Assembly: GCA_963663285.2 (NCBI GenBank)
Contig: CAXXNI010000002.1
Span: 1,612,001-1,676,000, forward strand
Length of the DNA: 64,000 bases
DNA from: CAXXOK01 sp963663285
Lineage (GTDB): Bacteria; Bacillota; Clostridia; Christensenellales; Aristaeellaceae
Direction: 5' to 3'
The stretch's first letter is position 1. Each line of letters opens with the position of its first letter. The translations under genes and the position numbers were made by a program. The notes beneath the pieces are model-generated. The model was given only the letters and a program-made list of their open reading frames with translations, did no database searches and was not told the DNA's origin. Shown one piece after another: positions 35,388 to 43,905 of this stretch.

Positions 35388-35810
35388 TTATATGGCACGA
35401 TGCCCCAGCCCGATACAAATCTCATCCAGATGGCCCAGCCCAATGCCAAAAAAAATCGCGACCGCCACATGATCCTGATAACGGGCTACGCCAATCTTGC
35501 CGCCCACGTTCATCCCCAGCGCTTTGGGGGTAATCTGGTTCAGCGCTTCGCGGGCTGCGCCTGCCACGCCGCCTTCTTCCAAATGGCTTTCACCGATCAG
35601 CCCTTCGCGCCGCGCGGCAACAACAGCCCGTTCCACAATTTTAATGATGGATGGCACAAATTCTCCGCCAAAATCAGCCGCAGCCGTATCGATGTTTTCC
35701 AGTGCAAGTGTCTTTTTGACCAGCAGTTCTTCATCCCGCGAGCGGGACATGCTCATTTCAATAGCGGCTCGGGCTACATCCCGGCTGCCGGGCATGTTTT
35801 GTTTTTGCAC
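35388..35810 (-). CDS. HutP-family protein
   Basis: Protein of about 140 residues matching HutP, the histidine- and Mg2+-dependent RNA-binding antiterminator of Bacillus hut operons. GGEFVPSIIKIVERAVVAARREGLI-type core, HLEEGGVAGAAREAL (metal/histidine-site His) and the C-terminal FGIGLGHLDEICIGLGHRAI are all kept. GTG 35810 is chosen because GGAGGAGA lies 8 bases upstream; a TTG at 35816 is too close. No hut genes are nearby; it heads the cmk/plsC-ispH/rpsA operon, so its RNA target is open. Confidence 0.88.
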   Translation of the reverse strand: MQKQNMPGSRDVARAAIEMSMSRSRDEELLVKKTLALENIDTAAADFGGEFVPSIIKIVERAVVAARREGLIGESHLEEGGVAGAAREALNQITPKALGMNVGGKIGVARYQDHVAVAIFFGIGLGHLDEICIGLGHRAI

Positions 35811-35857
35811 AGGCAATCTCCTCCCATACCGCGATCGCGCCGATCTTTGTCACGGTT

Positions 35858-35885
35858 ATTATACCATGCTTTACCGGCTTATCAA
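35858..35885 (-). promoter_or_regulatory. sigma-A promoter of the hutP-cmk/plsC-ispH/rpsA operon
   Basis: Minus-strand TTGATA (35880-35885) and TATAAT (35858-35863), 16-bp spacer, located downstream of the terminator of the structured RNA, so the two units are separate. Confidence 0.65.
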
Positions 35886-35940
35886 CCGTTTTTCTTGCCG
35901 GATACGGGCGCCATGCCTCTTACCCAAAACCTGCGGGCAT

Positions 35941-36164
35941 AAAAAAACCCCTCCGGGAAAACGGAAGGATTTCACTGAGCTCCCAAAGTGCCGCTGCAAC
36001 CGGTTTTTTCACCCGCTATGTATAGCAGGCTGGTGCTCTATCGCCGACTTTAGTCTTCCCCTGACGTCTTGCGACGGGGGCATGGCAGCTGCCGACGAAC
36101 GCGAGCTCCATTTATGAAGTGTGGGTAAAAACAAATTGCTGGCGCACACTTCAGGATGATCTCT
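35941..36164 (-). ncRNA. independent ~220-nt structured RNA with own promoter and terminator, class unknown
   Basis: A perfect promoter fires at about 36164 and a strong intrinsic terminator (stem 35962-35968 with 35949-35955, then seven T at 35947-35941) ends it. Helices seen in the minus-strand RNA: a perfect 9-bp hairpin with a 21-base loop (36145-36153/36115-36123); GAGCTC at 36103-36108 able to pair with GAGCTC at 35977-35982, enclosing about 120 nt; inside it CGTC-GCAA-GACG with a GNRA loop, flanked by CCCC/GGGG; and CCTGCTA-TACA-TAGCGGG. No long ORF. It did not match the TPP, FMN, lysine, SAM, cobalamin, M-box, T-box, SRP or tmRNA consensus as I remember them. Confidence 0.65.
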
Positions 36165-36170
36165 ACACAA

Positions 36171-36199
36171 ATTATATGCCCGCCATAACCGTATGTCAA
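36171..36199 (-). promoter_or_regulatory. perfect-consensus promoter of the structured RNA
   Basis: Minus-strand TTGACA (36194-36199) and TATAAT (36171-36176) separated by exactly 17 bp. Confidence 0.88.
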
Positions 36200-36251
36200 G
36201 ACGGATCAGCCGCTGTTTCCCTGTAAAAACAACCGGTACGAACCCGCGTGT

Positions 36252-37157
36252 TTACATGTCCGCCTGTGAATGGTCGTATTGGATACGCCCCTGCGCTACG
36301 CGCTTCAAGTGCTCGCCATAGGGCGATTTGCCGTATTGTTCAGCCGCTTTCAGCAGCGTTTCCTTATCGATCCACTTGCGGTTATACGCAATCTCCTCCA
36401 GCGCAGCGATTTTGATGCTTTGCCGTTTTTCCACGATCTGCACAAAGTTGGTCGCTTCCGCCAGCGAATCCATCGTGCCGGTATCCAGCCAGGCAAAACC
36501 GCGGCCCATTACCTTGGCGACCAGCGAACCGTTTTGCAGGTATAAATCGTTCAGCGCGGTAATTTCCAGTTCTCCGCGTTTGCTTGGTTTAACCTGTTTG
36601 GCCAGTTCACAAACACGTTTATCGTAAAAGTACAAGCCGGTTACGCAATAATTACTTTTTGGATTTTCCGGTTTTTCCTCCACCGAAAGCACTTGGCCGA
36701 ATTCGTCAAACTCCACAATGCCAAAACGCTGCGGATCATTAACATAGTAGCCGAAAATCGTCGCCTTGCCGTTTTCCGCATTGCGAACCGCTTCGGCGAG
36801 CATCGCCGAAAAGCCGTTTCCATAGAAAATATTATCGCCCAGCACCATCGCGCACGGTTCGTCGCCGATAAACTCCTCGCCGATCAAAAAAGCTTGTGCC
36901 AAGCCATCCGGCGAGGGCTGTACCGCGTACGAAAGCGATATGCCGTAGCGGCTTCCATCCCCAAGCAAATCCCGGAAGCGCGGCGTATCCGTCGGTGTGG
37001 AAATAATCAATATCTCCCGAATACCCGCCAGCATCAGCGTGGAGAGCGGGTAATAAATCATCGGTTTATCATACACCGGCAAAAGTTGTTTACTGGTCAC
37101 CATCGTAAGCGGGTACAGCCGCGTGCCCGAGCCGCCGGCTAGAATGATTCCTTTCAA
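36252..37157 (-). CDS. rfbA: glucose-1-phosphate thymidylyltransferase
   Basis: Protein of 301 residues (RmlA/RfbA) that makes dTDP-glucose, the first step to dTDP-L-rhamnose. GGSGTRLYPLT nucleotide loop, SKQLLPVYDKPMIYYPL, LGDNIFYG, EEKPENPKSNYCVTGLYFYD and FAWLDTGTMDSL are all standard. The start is TTG 37157, placed 7 bases after AAAGGAGG; upstream in-frame codons lie before that site. rfbB, rfbC and rfbD are not in the window. Confidence 0.95.
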   Translation of the reverse strand: MKGIILAGGSGTRLYPLTMVTSKQLLPVYDKPMIYYPLSTLMLAGIREILIISTPTDTPRFRDLLGDGSRYGISLSYAVQPSPDGLAQAFLIGEEFIGDEPCAMVLGDNIFYGNGFSAMLAEAVRNAENGKATIFGYYVNDPQRFGIVEFDEFGQVLSVEEKPENPKSNYCVTGLYFYDKRVCELAKQVKPSKRGELEITALNDLYLQNGSLVAKVMGRGFAWLDTGTMDSLAEATNFVQIVEKRQSIKIAALEEIAYNRKWIDKETLLKAAEQYGKSPYGEHLKRVAQGRIQYDHSQADM

Positions 37158-37225
37158 GGTGAAACCTCCTTTATGGGACAGCCCGCCACCGGGAGCCAAA
37201 TCTATCGCAGATCATCTATTGGTGT

Positions 37226-37254
37226 ATTATACAGGATTCGCAATTACGGCGCAA
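37226..37254 (-). promoter_or_regulatory. sigma-A promoter of rfbA
   Basis: Minus-strand TTGCGC (37249-37254) and TATAAT (37226-37231) with a 17-bp spacer. Confidence 0.65.
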
Positions 37255-37347
37255 CCATGGTCCACAAGGGCTGTACACTGTGATTTAAGGCAGCGCACAG
37301 CCCGGTCGCTTGTAAACAAAAATCGTAAATATGGCTTACAATACACC

Positions 37348-38208
37348 TTACAGGTCGATCTCGCCTCGGATGGAAACCACCCCGTTGCCGCCGATGAAGA
37401 TGGTTTCATCCTGATTGATTTTACTGCGGATGACCGACGGTTTTCCCATGCCGGTTCCTTGAATAAAGATGTTTTCATCCTCGCGTTTGACCAGTCCCGT
37501 TGAAAACAGCAGGTAGGTCAGCGCACCGTTTGCCGTGCCGGTAGCCGATTCTTCATCCACGCCGACCACAGGGGCAAAGTTACGGCATTCCGCGGTAACC
37601 CCATCTTCCTCCGCCAGATAGAACATATGCACGCCTATCACTTGATACTGTTTGGAAAGCGCAATCACTTTATCCCGGTTTTGCAAAGCGCGGTCTAACG
37701 CCTCCCGGCTGTTTACCGGCAGCAGAATATCTGCCAGCCCGGTACTGGCGATACCCGGAAATATCTCCTGCGGCCGGTCCTCCTTCGTCAGGCCATACGC
37801 CGCGTAAATTTCTTCGCTCTCTTCGGGGGTGAGCCACTTTACCAGTTCGCCGCTCGCCATCTCCATCCAAATACTTTTTGCTTCCACGGTAATAGCAAGC
37901 GTTCCCGCAAGCGTCTGGATAGTATAATCGCCCTGCGGCAGTTGCTTTTCATCCCGAAGCACCACAAAGGAGGAAACCGTTGCGTGGCCGCAAAGGTCTA
38001 TTTCCCCCTCCGCCGTAAAATATCGGATATGATACTGCTTCTCCCCGATCGGTTTCACAAAGGCTGTTTCGGAATGTTTCAGCTCCGCGGCTATTTTCCG
38101 CATGGTTTCCGGCTCCGGAAAAGTCTGGCCTTCTTTCAGCAGCGCCACCCCAGCCTGATTCCCCTCAAACATTTGGCTGGTGAACGCGTCCACTACGTAC
38201 AGCTCCAT
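37348..38208 (-). CDS. PhzF-family isomerase/epimerase-like protein
   Basis: Protein of 286 residues with the two-lobed diaminopimelate-epimerase-like fold of PhzF proteins. VDAFTSQMFEGNQAGV at the start, the catalytic Glu in LKHSETAFV (about 45-53), RYFTAEGEIDLCGHATVSS, and the second-lobe motif VVGVDEESATGTANGAL are diagnostic. The family catalyses hydrogen shifts; the substrate of this stand-alone copy is unknown, and no phenazine genes are present. RBS GGAGGGAAAGAAAG. Confidence 0.9.
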   Translation of the reverse strand: MELYVVDAFTSQMFEGNQAGVALLKEGQTFPEPETMRKIAAELKHSETAFVKPIGEKQYHIRYFTAEGEIDLCGHATVSSFVVLRDEKQLPQGDYTIQTLAGTLAITVEAKSIWMEMASGELVKWLTPEESEEIYAAYGLTKEDRPQEIFPGIASTGLADILLPVNSREALDRALQNRDKVIALSKQYQVIGVHMFYLAEEDGVTAECRNFAPVVGVDEESATGTANGALTYLLFSTGLVKREDENIFIQGTGMGKPSVIRSKINQDETIFIGGNGVVSIRGEIDL

Positions 38209-38357
38209 CTTTCTTTCCCTCCATTTGTTTACGCAATTTTAATACGGATATAGTATATCAGCAAACCCACCCATGGGGAAACTAATATTTCCGCAAGCTG
38301 TGCTCCTCAAGGAGCCGCCCGCCCCTTTACAACCCTTCGTCTGCCGTCCGACCGTAC

Positions 38358-38387
38358 TTGAAAGGCTTGCTATTTCTATGTTATAAT
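38358..38387 (+). promoter_or_regulatory. promoter of the ppk-cysE-cysS-comEA operon
   Basis: TTGAAA (38358-38363) and TATAAT (38382-38387), 18-bp spacer, 82 bp before the ppk ATG. Confidence 0.6.
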
Positions 38388-38468
38388 GACATTCACCTAT
38401 CGGGTTGCGCTGCCAAACCTGGCCGGAAACGATGGAGAGTTGTACCGAAAGAACGGGGGCCGTAACGT

Positions 38469-40589
38469 ATGGACATCGCCGAGAACCATCCGGACACACA
38501 ACCGCGTTATTTCGATCGAGAATTGACTTGGCTGCAGTTTAACCATCGCGTGCAGATGGAAGCCGACAACCCGGACAATCCGCTGCTGGAACGGGCTAAA
38601 TTTCTGGCCATCGTCACCTCAAATCTAGATGAATTTTTACAGGTTCGCTACCATACGCTGCTGGAACTGGCAGCCGGAGAATTTGCACAGGTCATGCAGC
38701 CTTGCGGACATACTCCGGTCGAGTTGCAGCGCCTTGTGAATAAAGAGATACTAAACCAGCAAAATCTGCAATACCTGCTGTTTGACGGCATTAACAGCGA
38801 GCTGTACCATCAGGGCATACGCCTCTACCCCAGTTTCCCCCTGACTGCTGCCATGCAGGAACGCATGAAGGAGATTTTTCTGGGCGAGATTATTAACCGC
38901 CTCAAGCCGCTGCCCTGGGGCGAGGAGCTTTCTCCCCTGCCGCAGAAGAAACTGCTGTTTTTCATCCGCTTGCAGCCAAAAAGCGGCAAACCCGCACGGT
39001 ATATGACCATCGCCCTGCCCGGCTCCCCACGGGTTTACGAACTGCCCGCGGAGCAAAATGTACGTTATCTGATCAGGCAGGAGGATATTATTAAAGCGTT
39101 CCTGCCGCTTCTGTTCCCGCAGGATATCGTTTCCGAAGCTTCGCTTTTCCGTATTCTGCGTAATCAGGATTTTGATATGGATGCCAGCGGCGATGTTGCC
39201 ACCCTGGTACGCGAAATGCTCATTATGCGCCGCACCGGGGATGTGATGCGGCTGGAAACAGAAGAACGTATGAGTGTGGAACTGCTAACCATGCTGATGA
39301 AGCGTTATCAACTCCCGTCGGAGCGCCATTACCGCGTTACCGGCCCGCTGGATTTGAATAAGCTGATGATGTCCGTTTACGGCATGCTGGACCGGCCGGA
39401 TTTGAAGTACCCCAAGGCGAGGCCCCTTACCATCGCCGCGCTGACCGGACCGGATATTTTTGCGCAAATCGCCGCACGCGATTGGATGCTATACCACCCC
39501 TACCATACTTTTGATCCGGTGCTCAACCTGCTCAACCGGGCAGCCGAAGACCCGGATGTTTGCAGTATCAAGATGACACTGTACCGCGTCGGCAGCACCA
39601 GCCCCGTTGTGAAAGCGCTGGGCAAGGCCGCTGAAAACGGTAAGCAGGTAACCGTATTGTTTGAAGCCCGCGCAAGGTTTGATGAAGAAAACAACCTTAC
39701 GCATGGCGAGCGTCTGCGCCGCTCGGGCTGCCGGGTGATCTACGGATTGCCGATATTGAAAACCCACAGCAAAGCATTGCTGATCTGCCGTATGGAAGGC
39801 GGCCATATGCGCCGTTATATGCACCTTGGCACCGGCAATTACCACGACGGTACCGTACGGCTGTATACCGACCTGGGGCTGCTGACTGCCGATAAGCAGC
39901 TGGGCGAGGATACGGCGCGCTTTTTCTACGGGCTGGAAGGCAACGGCCCTATCTTCAGTACACCAGAGCTGGTGGAAGCGCCCGATTTTTTAAAGGAAAA
40001 ACTGCTTAAGCTTATCCACCGCGAAAAGATGCACGCCCTCTACGGCGAACCCGCCGGGATTACGGCGAAAATGAACTCGCTGCTGGATGACGATGTGATT
40101 GAAGCCCTTTACGCAGCCAGTTGTGCAGGCGTACCGATCAGCCTGATCGTCCGCGGCATCTGTACACTGGTCCCGGGCGTGCCGGGGCGCAGTGAGAACA
40201 TCCGTGTTTGTTCCATCGTAGGGCGCAATCTGGAGCACGCGCGCGCCTTCCGTTTTGAAAACGGCGGTTTACCGGAGATTTACCTTTCTTCAGCGGATTG
40301 GATGCCCCGCAACTTGTGTAAACGTGTGGAGCTGATGTTCCCCGTAAAGGACCCTTCCTGTTTCCGTACAGTGGAGAACATACTCGCCCTGCAGCTGATG
40401 GACAACCAGAAAAGCTGGGTGCTTCATGAAGACGGCACCTACTCCCGCAGGGCGAAAAACACCTCCGCTCCCCTGAACGCTCAGGAGGCGATGCTGCAGG
40501 ACATCGAAGCGGTAAGCGCGGGAAAGCTGTTTGAGGACTATATTGCCAGTCAATCAATATCATCTTCTGCGAAAGGCGGATTATCATGA
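38469..40589 (+). CDS. ppk1: polyphosphate kinase 1
   Basis: Protein of 706 residues (PPK1) that polymerises the gamma-phosphate of ATP into polyphosphate. N-terminal YFDRELTWLQFNHRV, SNLDEFLQVRY, then the two phospholipase-D-like catalytic domains with the autophosphorylated His in GLPILKTHSKALLI (about 432-445) and the second His in RRYMHLGTGNYHDGTVRLYTD (start about 453). Ends with SSADWMPRNLCKRVELMFPV. Its stop overlaps the cysE start (ATGA), indicating translational coupling. Confidence 0.96.
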   Translation: MDIAENHPDTQPRYFDRELTWLQFNHRVQMEADNPDNPLLERAKFLAIVTSNLDEFLQVRYHTLLELAAGEFAQVMQPCGHTPVELQRLVNKEILNQQNLQYLLFDGINSELYHQGIRLYPSFPLTAAMQERMKEIFLGEIINRLKPLPWGEELSPLPQKKLLFFIRLQPKSGKPARYMTIALPGSPRVYELPAEQNVRYLIRQEDIIKAFLPLLFPQDIVSEASLFRILRNQDFDMDASGDVATLVREMLIMRRTGDVMRLETEERMSVELLTMLMKRYQLPSERHYRVTGPLDLNKLMMSVYGMLDRPDLKYPKARPLTIAALTGPDIFAQIAARDWMLYHPYHTFDPVLNLLNRAAEDPDVCSIKMTLYRVGSTSPVVKALGKAAENGKQVTVLFEARARFDEENNLTHGERLRRSGCRVIYGLPILKTHSKALLICRMEGGHMRRYMHLGTGNYHDGTVRLYTDLGLLTADKQLGEDTARFFYGLEGNGPIFSTPELVEAPDFLKEKLLKLIHREKMHALYGEPAGITAKMNSLLDDDVIEALYAASCAGVPISLIVRGICTLVPGVPGRSENIRVCSIVGRNLEHARAFRFENGGLPEIYLSSADWMPRNLCKRVELMFPVKDPSCFRTVENILALQLMDNQKSWVLHEDGTYSRRAKNTSAPLNAQEAMLQDIEAVSAGKLFEDYIASQSISSSAKGGLS

Positions 40590-41371
40590 ATTGGAAAGAA
40601 CGGCGCGCGCGCGCCCTTGAAGATATTCAAGCCGTGCTCACCCGCGACCCGGCCGCGAAAAGTAAAACCGAAGTCCGGTTTTGCTATCCCGGCTTGCAGG
40701 CGCTGCGTTCCCACCGGATTGCCAACGCCCTGTTCCATCACGGGCATACGCTGCTGGCGCGCATGGTCAGCCAGCGCGCGCGCCACCGTACCGGCATTGA
40801 AATCCATCCCGGCGCGGAAATCGGCCGGCGGGTTTTTATCGACCACGGCGACGGCGTAGTCGTCGGTGAAACGACAGTGATCGGCGATGACGTAACCATC
40901 TATCAGGGGGTTACCCTTGGCGGCACCGGCAAGGATGTCGGCAAACGCCACCCCACCATCGGCAACGGCGTCACCATCGGCGCAGGCGCCAAGGTACTGG
41001 GGCCGATCACGATTGGCGATCACAGCAAAGTCGGCGCAGGCGCCATCGTACTGAAGGACGTACCGCCGGATTGCACCGTAGTCGGCAACCCCGGCCGGAT
41101 CGTGAAAAAGAATAAACCCCAGAGCGGCGTCGATCTGGATCAGATCCATTTGCCGGACCCGATGCTGGAACGTATGGAATTGCTGTATAACAGACTTTCG
41201 CATATGGAGCGCTGTCTGGCGCGCCATGCCCGCCGTTTGGGCTGCGAAGAGGCGGACAAGCTGCTTTCTTCAACAGATGCGCAGGATGACGAGGGACGAT
41301 GTAGCGGCGACTGTGACCACTGTCCCGATGCACTGCCAGCAATGAAGGAGGATCCATATGCAAATCTATAA
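40586..41371 (+). CDS. cysE: serine O-acetyltransferase with Cys-rich C-terminal tail
   Basis: Protein of 261 residues. Residues to about 180 are a short-form CysE/EpsC: helical start, then left-handed beta-helix hexapeptide repeats (IHPGAEIGRRVFIDHGDGVVVGET with the catalytic His-Asp, LGGTGKDVGKRHPTIG, AGAKVLGPITIGD). It acetylates serine for cysteine synthesis. The tail (about 185-261) adds an unusual cluster CSGDCDHC. It overlaps ppk by 4 bp and cysS by 14 bp, so cysteine synthesis and cysteinyl-tRNA charging are coupled. Confidence 0.92.
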   Translation: MNWKERRARALEDIQAVLTRDPAAKSKTEVRFCYPGLQALRSHRIANALFHHGHTLLARMVSQRARHRTGIEIHPGAEIGRRVFIDHGDGVVVGETTVIGDDVTIYQGVTLGGTGKDVGKRHPTIGNGVTIGAGAKVLGPITIGDHSKVGAGAIVLKDVPPDCTVVGNPGRIVKKNKPQSGVDLDQIHLPDPMLERMELLYNRLSHMERCLARHARRLGCEEADKLLSSTDAQDDEGRCSGDCDHCPDALPAMKEDPYANL

Positions 41372-42758
41372 TAGCTTAACCCGGAAAAAAGAGGAATTCG
41401 TGCCTGTAGAAGCGGGCAAGGTACATATGTATGTTTGCGGCCCGACGGTCTACAATTATTTTCACATCGGCAACGCCCGCCCGTTCATCATTTTTGATGT
41501 GCTGCGCCGCTATTTTGAATCCCGCGGATACGATGTGACATTTGTACAGAACTTTACCGACATTGACGATAAAATGATACAACGCGCCAACGAGGAAGGC
41601 ATCACCGTTTCGCAGCTGGCGGAACGTTTTATCGGTGAATACTTTACCGATGCCAAAGCCATGGGCATCCGCCCCGCCACAGTGCACCCCCGCGCGACCG
41701 AGCACATTCCACAGATCATTGAATTGATACAGCATCTGGTGGACAAGGGTCTGGCCTATGCCGTAAACGGCGATGTGTATTACCGCGTACGCGCGTTCGA
41801 CCATTACGGGCAACTGTTGAATCAAAGTCTGGACGATCTGGAAAGCGGCGCGCGCGTCGGCGTGGAAGACATGAAGGAAGACCCGCTGGATTTCGCCCTT
41901 TGGAAAGCGCAGAAGCCGGGCGAGCCCGCGTGGGACAGCCCGTGGGGAAAAGGGCGGCCGGGCTGGCACATCGAATGCTCTGCCATGAGCATGGCCTATT
42001 TAGGCGAAACGTTCGATATTCACGGCGGCGGCAAGGATTTACTGTTTCCCCACCACACCAACGAAATTGCCCAGAGCGAAGGCGCAACCGGCAAACCCTA
42101 TGTGCATTATTGGATGCATAACGGGTTCATCAACATCGACAACGAAAAGATGAGCAAATCCAAGGGCAATTTCTTTACGGTGCGCGACATCAGTAAAGAG
42201 TACGATTTAGAGACCGTCCGCATGTTTATGCTGTCGGCACATTACCGCAGCCCCGTGAATTTCAGCCGCGATTTGATCGCGCAGGCCGCCAGCAGCTTAC
42301 AGCGGTTGTATGGTGCACGTGACCAGCTGATGTTTTTACAAGGCGGTGCGGCGGATCGCGCCCCCAACGCGGTGGAGCAGGCTGCCATGGATGCGGGCGA
42401 CGCCGCCCTTGCCAAGTTTAACGCCGCCATGGATGACGATTTAAATACCGCTGATGCCATCGGCGCCATGTTTGAACTGGTTCGCGAAATTTTTAAACTA
42501 TCGCCGACCGGCGTCAGCCGGGATGCCGTACTGCACTTGCAACAGCGGCTGGAGCAGATGGCCGGAGTGCTGGGCCTGCTTACCAAGCAAGCCGATGAAC
42601 TGCCCGCCGATATTCGCGCAATGGTGGACGAGCGCGCACAAGCCCGCAAGGAAAAGAACTGGAAACGCAGCGACGAACTGCGCGACGCAATCACCACCGC
42701 CGGATATATCCTGGAGGATACAGCCGCCGGGCAAAAGGTGCGTAAGCGCGAACTGTAA
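41358..42758 (+). CDS. cysS: cysteinyl-tRNA synthetase
   Basis: Protein of 466 residues, class Ia. HIGN signature in CGPTVYNYFHIGNARPF with the first zinc Cys; further zinc ligands in WHIECSAMS and LFPHHTNEIAQSE; KMSKSKGN loop. The DALR domain and C-terminal KEKNWKRSDELRDAI follow. The start lies inside the 3' end of cysE and follows AAGGAGGATCCAT. Confidence 0.97.
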   Translation: MQIYNSLTRKKEEFVPVEAGKVHMYVCGPTVYNYFHIGNARPFIIFDVLRRYFESRGYDVTFVQNFTDIDDKMIQRANEEGITVSQLAERFIGEYFTDAKAMGIRPATVHPRATEHIPQIIELIQHLVDKGLAYAVNGDVYYRVRAFDHYGQLLNQSLDDLESGARVGVEDMKEDPLDFALWKAQKPGEPAWDSPWGKGRPGWHIECSAMSMAYLGETFDIHGGGKDLLFPHHTNEIAQSEGATGKPYVHYWMHNGFINIDNEKMSKSKGNFFTVRDISKEYDLETVRMFMLSAHYRSPVNFSRDLIAQAASSLQRLYGARDQLMFLQGGAADRAPNAVEQAAMDAGDAALAKFNAAMDDDLNTADAIGAMFELVREIFKLSPTGVSRDAVLHLQQRLEQMAGVLGLLTKQADELPADIRAMVDERAQARKEKNWKRSDELRDAITTAGYILEDTAAGQKVRKREL

Positions 42759-42790
42759 CCCATACTTTTTTGCAACAAGGAGCCGCAAGC

Positions 42791-43198
42791 ATGAGCGAGC
42801 AAAGCGCCAGGCATAATGTAAAATCCTTTCGCAAACCGCTGTGCATCGCTTGTCTCTTCGCTCTGGCAATCGCCTGTGCCGCGCTGTTATACACCCATTC
42901 CCTGCCCGGCGCTTTTTCATCCACGCAATGCATCAGCACGCTTGGCACAGCCCACGGGCAACCGGAAGCCATCATCTGCCCACAAGGCACGGTGGATGTA
43001 AATACAGCGGATGCCGAAACGCTAACCCAGCTCTACGGCGTCGGCCCGGCGCTTGCACAGGCAATTGTGGATGACCGTACAGCAAACGGCTCTTTCGATT
43101 TTCCACAGGATTTACTGATGGTAAAAGGCATCGGCAGTAAAACGCTTGCCGGTTTTTTGCACCAGTTATACTTTCCTCTCCAAACCCCCGTACCCTGA
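42791..43198 (+). CDS. ComEA-like helix-hairpin-helix protein with membrane anchor
   Basis: Protein of 135 residues: basic N-terminus, one membrane segment (about 17-37), a short linker and a C-terminal double HhH DNA-binding module (VDVNTADAETLTQLYGVGPALAQAIVD and LLMVKGIGSKTL). Same module as ComEA, the DNA receptor of transformation, but without the SLBB domain; no comEB/comEC is nearby. DNA uptake or repair at the membrane is possible. RBS AAGGAG; 32 bp after cysS. Confidence 0.82.
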   Translation: MSEQSARHNVKSFRKPLCIACLFALAIACAALLYTHSLPGAFSSTQCISTLGTAHGQPEAIICPQGTVDVNTADAETLTQLYGVGPALAQAIVDDRTANGSFDFPQDLLMVKGIGSKTLAGFLHQLYFPLQTPVP

Positions 43199-43278
43199 CG
43201 CTTTTACGTCCGGGCTTTGCCGGCCGCCGCGCCCCACGCGAATTTTGGCCAAACAGCATCCTTGGGAGGCTCTTACGC

Positions 43279-43905
43279 ATGTACCAACGGTTCGTCAAGC
43301 GCGCGTTGGATATTCTGATTTCTCTGGTCAGCCTGATCATCCTCTGCTTTCCGCTGCTTCTGGTCGCCCTGTGGATCAAGTTGGATTCGCACGGCCCGGT
43401 GCTGTTTCGGCAAAAACGGATCGGCAAGGATAAGGTTTTATTTGAAATCCTCAAATTTCGCACTATGCGCACCGATACACCGCACGATGTACCCACCCAT
43501 AAACTGGACGATTCCCGCCGTTACATTACCCGCAGCGGTGCGTTTCTCCGGAAAACCAGCATTGACGAGCTGCCCCAGCTGATCAACATTCTGCTTGGGC
43601 AAATGTCACTGATCGGCCCGCGCCCCGCGCTGTGGAATCAGGACGATTTAATTGCGTGGCGCGATCAGTTCGACGCCAACAGCGCCCTGCCGGGGCTAAG
43701 CGGTTGGGCACAGGTGCACGGCCGGGACGAACTGTCGCTGGAGCAAAAAGCGCGTCTGGACGGCGAATATGCGCAAAACGTCAGCTTCGGGCTGGATGTG
43801 AAGTGTCTGTTGCTTACCATCGTGAAAGTGTTTAACCACGAAGGGATTGCCGAGGGCAAAGAGGGTAAGCATTATGCCGTAAAAAGGACGGAGGATAAGC
43901 CATGA
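43279..43905 (+). CDS. initiating phosphoglycosyltransferase (PglC/WcaJ C-terminal type)
   Basis: Protein of 208 residues of the bacterial sugar transferase family that attaches sugar 1-phosphate to undecaprenyl phosphate, the first step of polysaccharide assembly. An N-terminal re-entrant hydrophobic helix (about 10-33), KFRTMRTD, and IDELPQLINILLGQMSLIGPRP are diagnostic; SGWAQVHGRDELS follows. It is the small monotopic form without the CoA-binding-like N-terminal part. First gene of the polysaccharide operon; the stop overlaps the next start. Confidence 0.93.
   Translation: MYQRFVKRALDILISLVSLIILCFPLLLVALWIKLDSHGPVLFRQKRIGKDKVLFEILKFRTMRTDTPHDVPTHKLDDSRRYITRSGAFLRKTSIDELPQLINILLGQMSLIGPRPALWNQDDLIAWRDQFDANSALPGLSGWAQVHGRDELSLEQKARLDGEYAQNVSFGLDVKCLLLTIVKVFNHEGIAEGKEGKHYAVKRTEDKP

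Noticed and set aside
35977..36108. T-box leader in the structured RNA
   Set aside because: No AGGGTGGNACCGCG antiterminator sequence and no specifier-type stem; the downstream gene is not an amino-acid gene.
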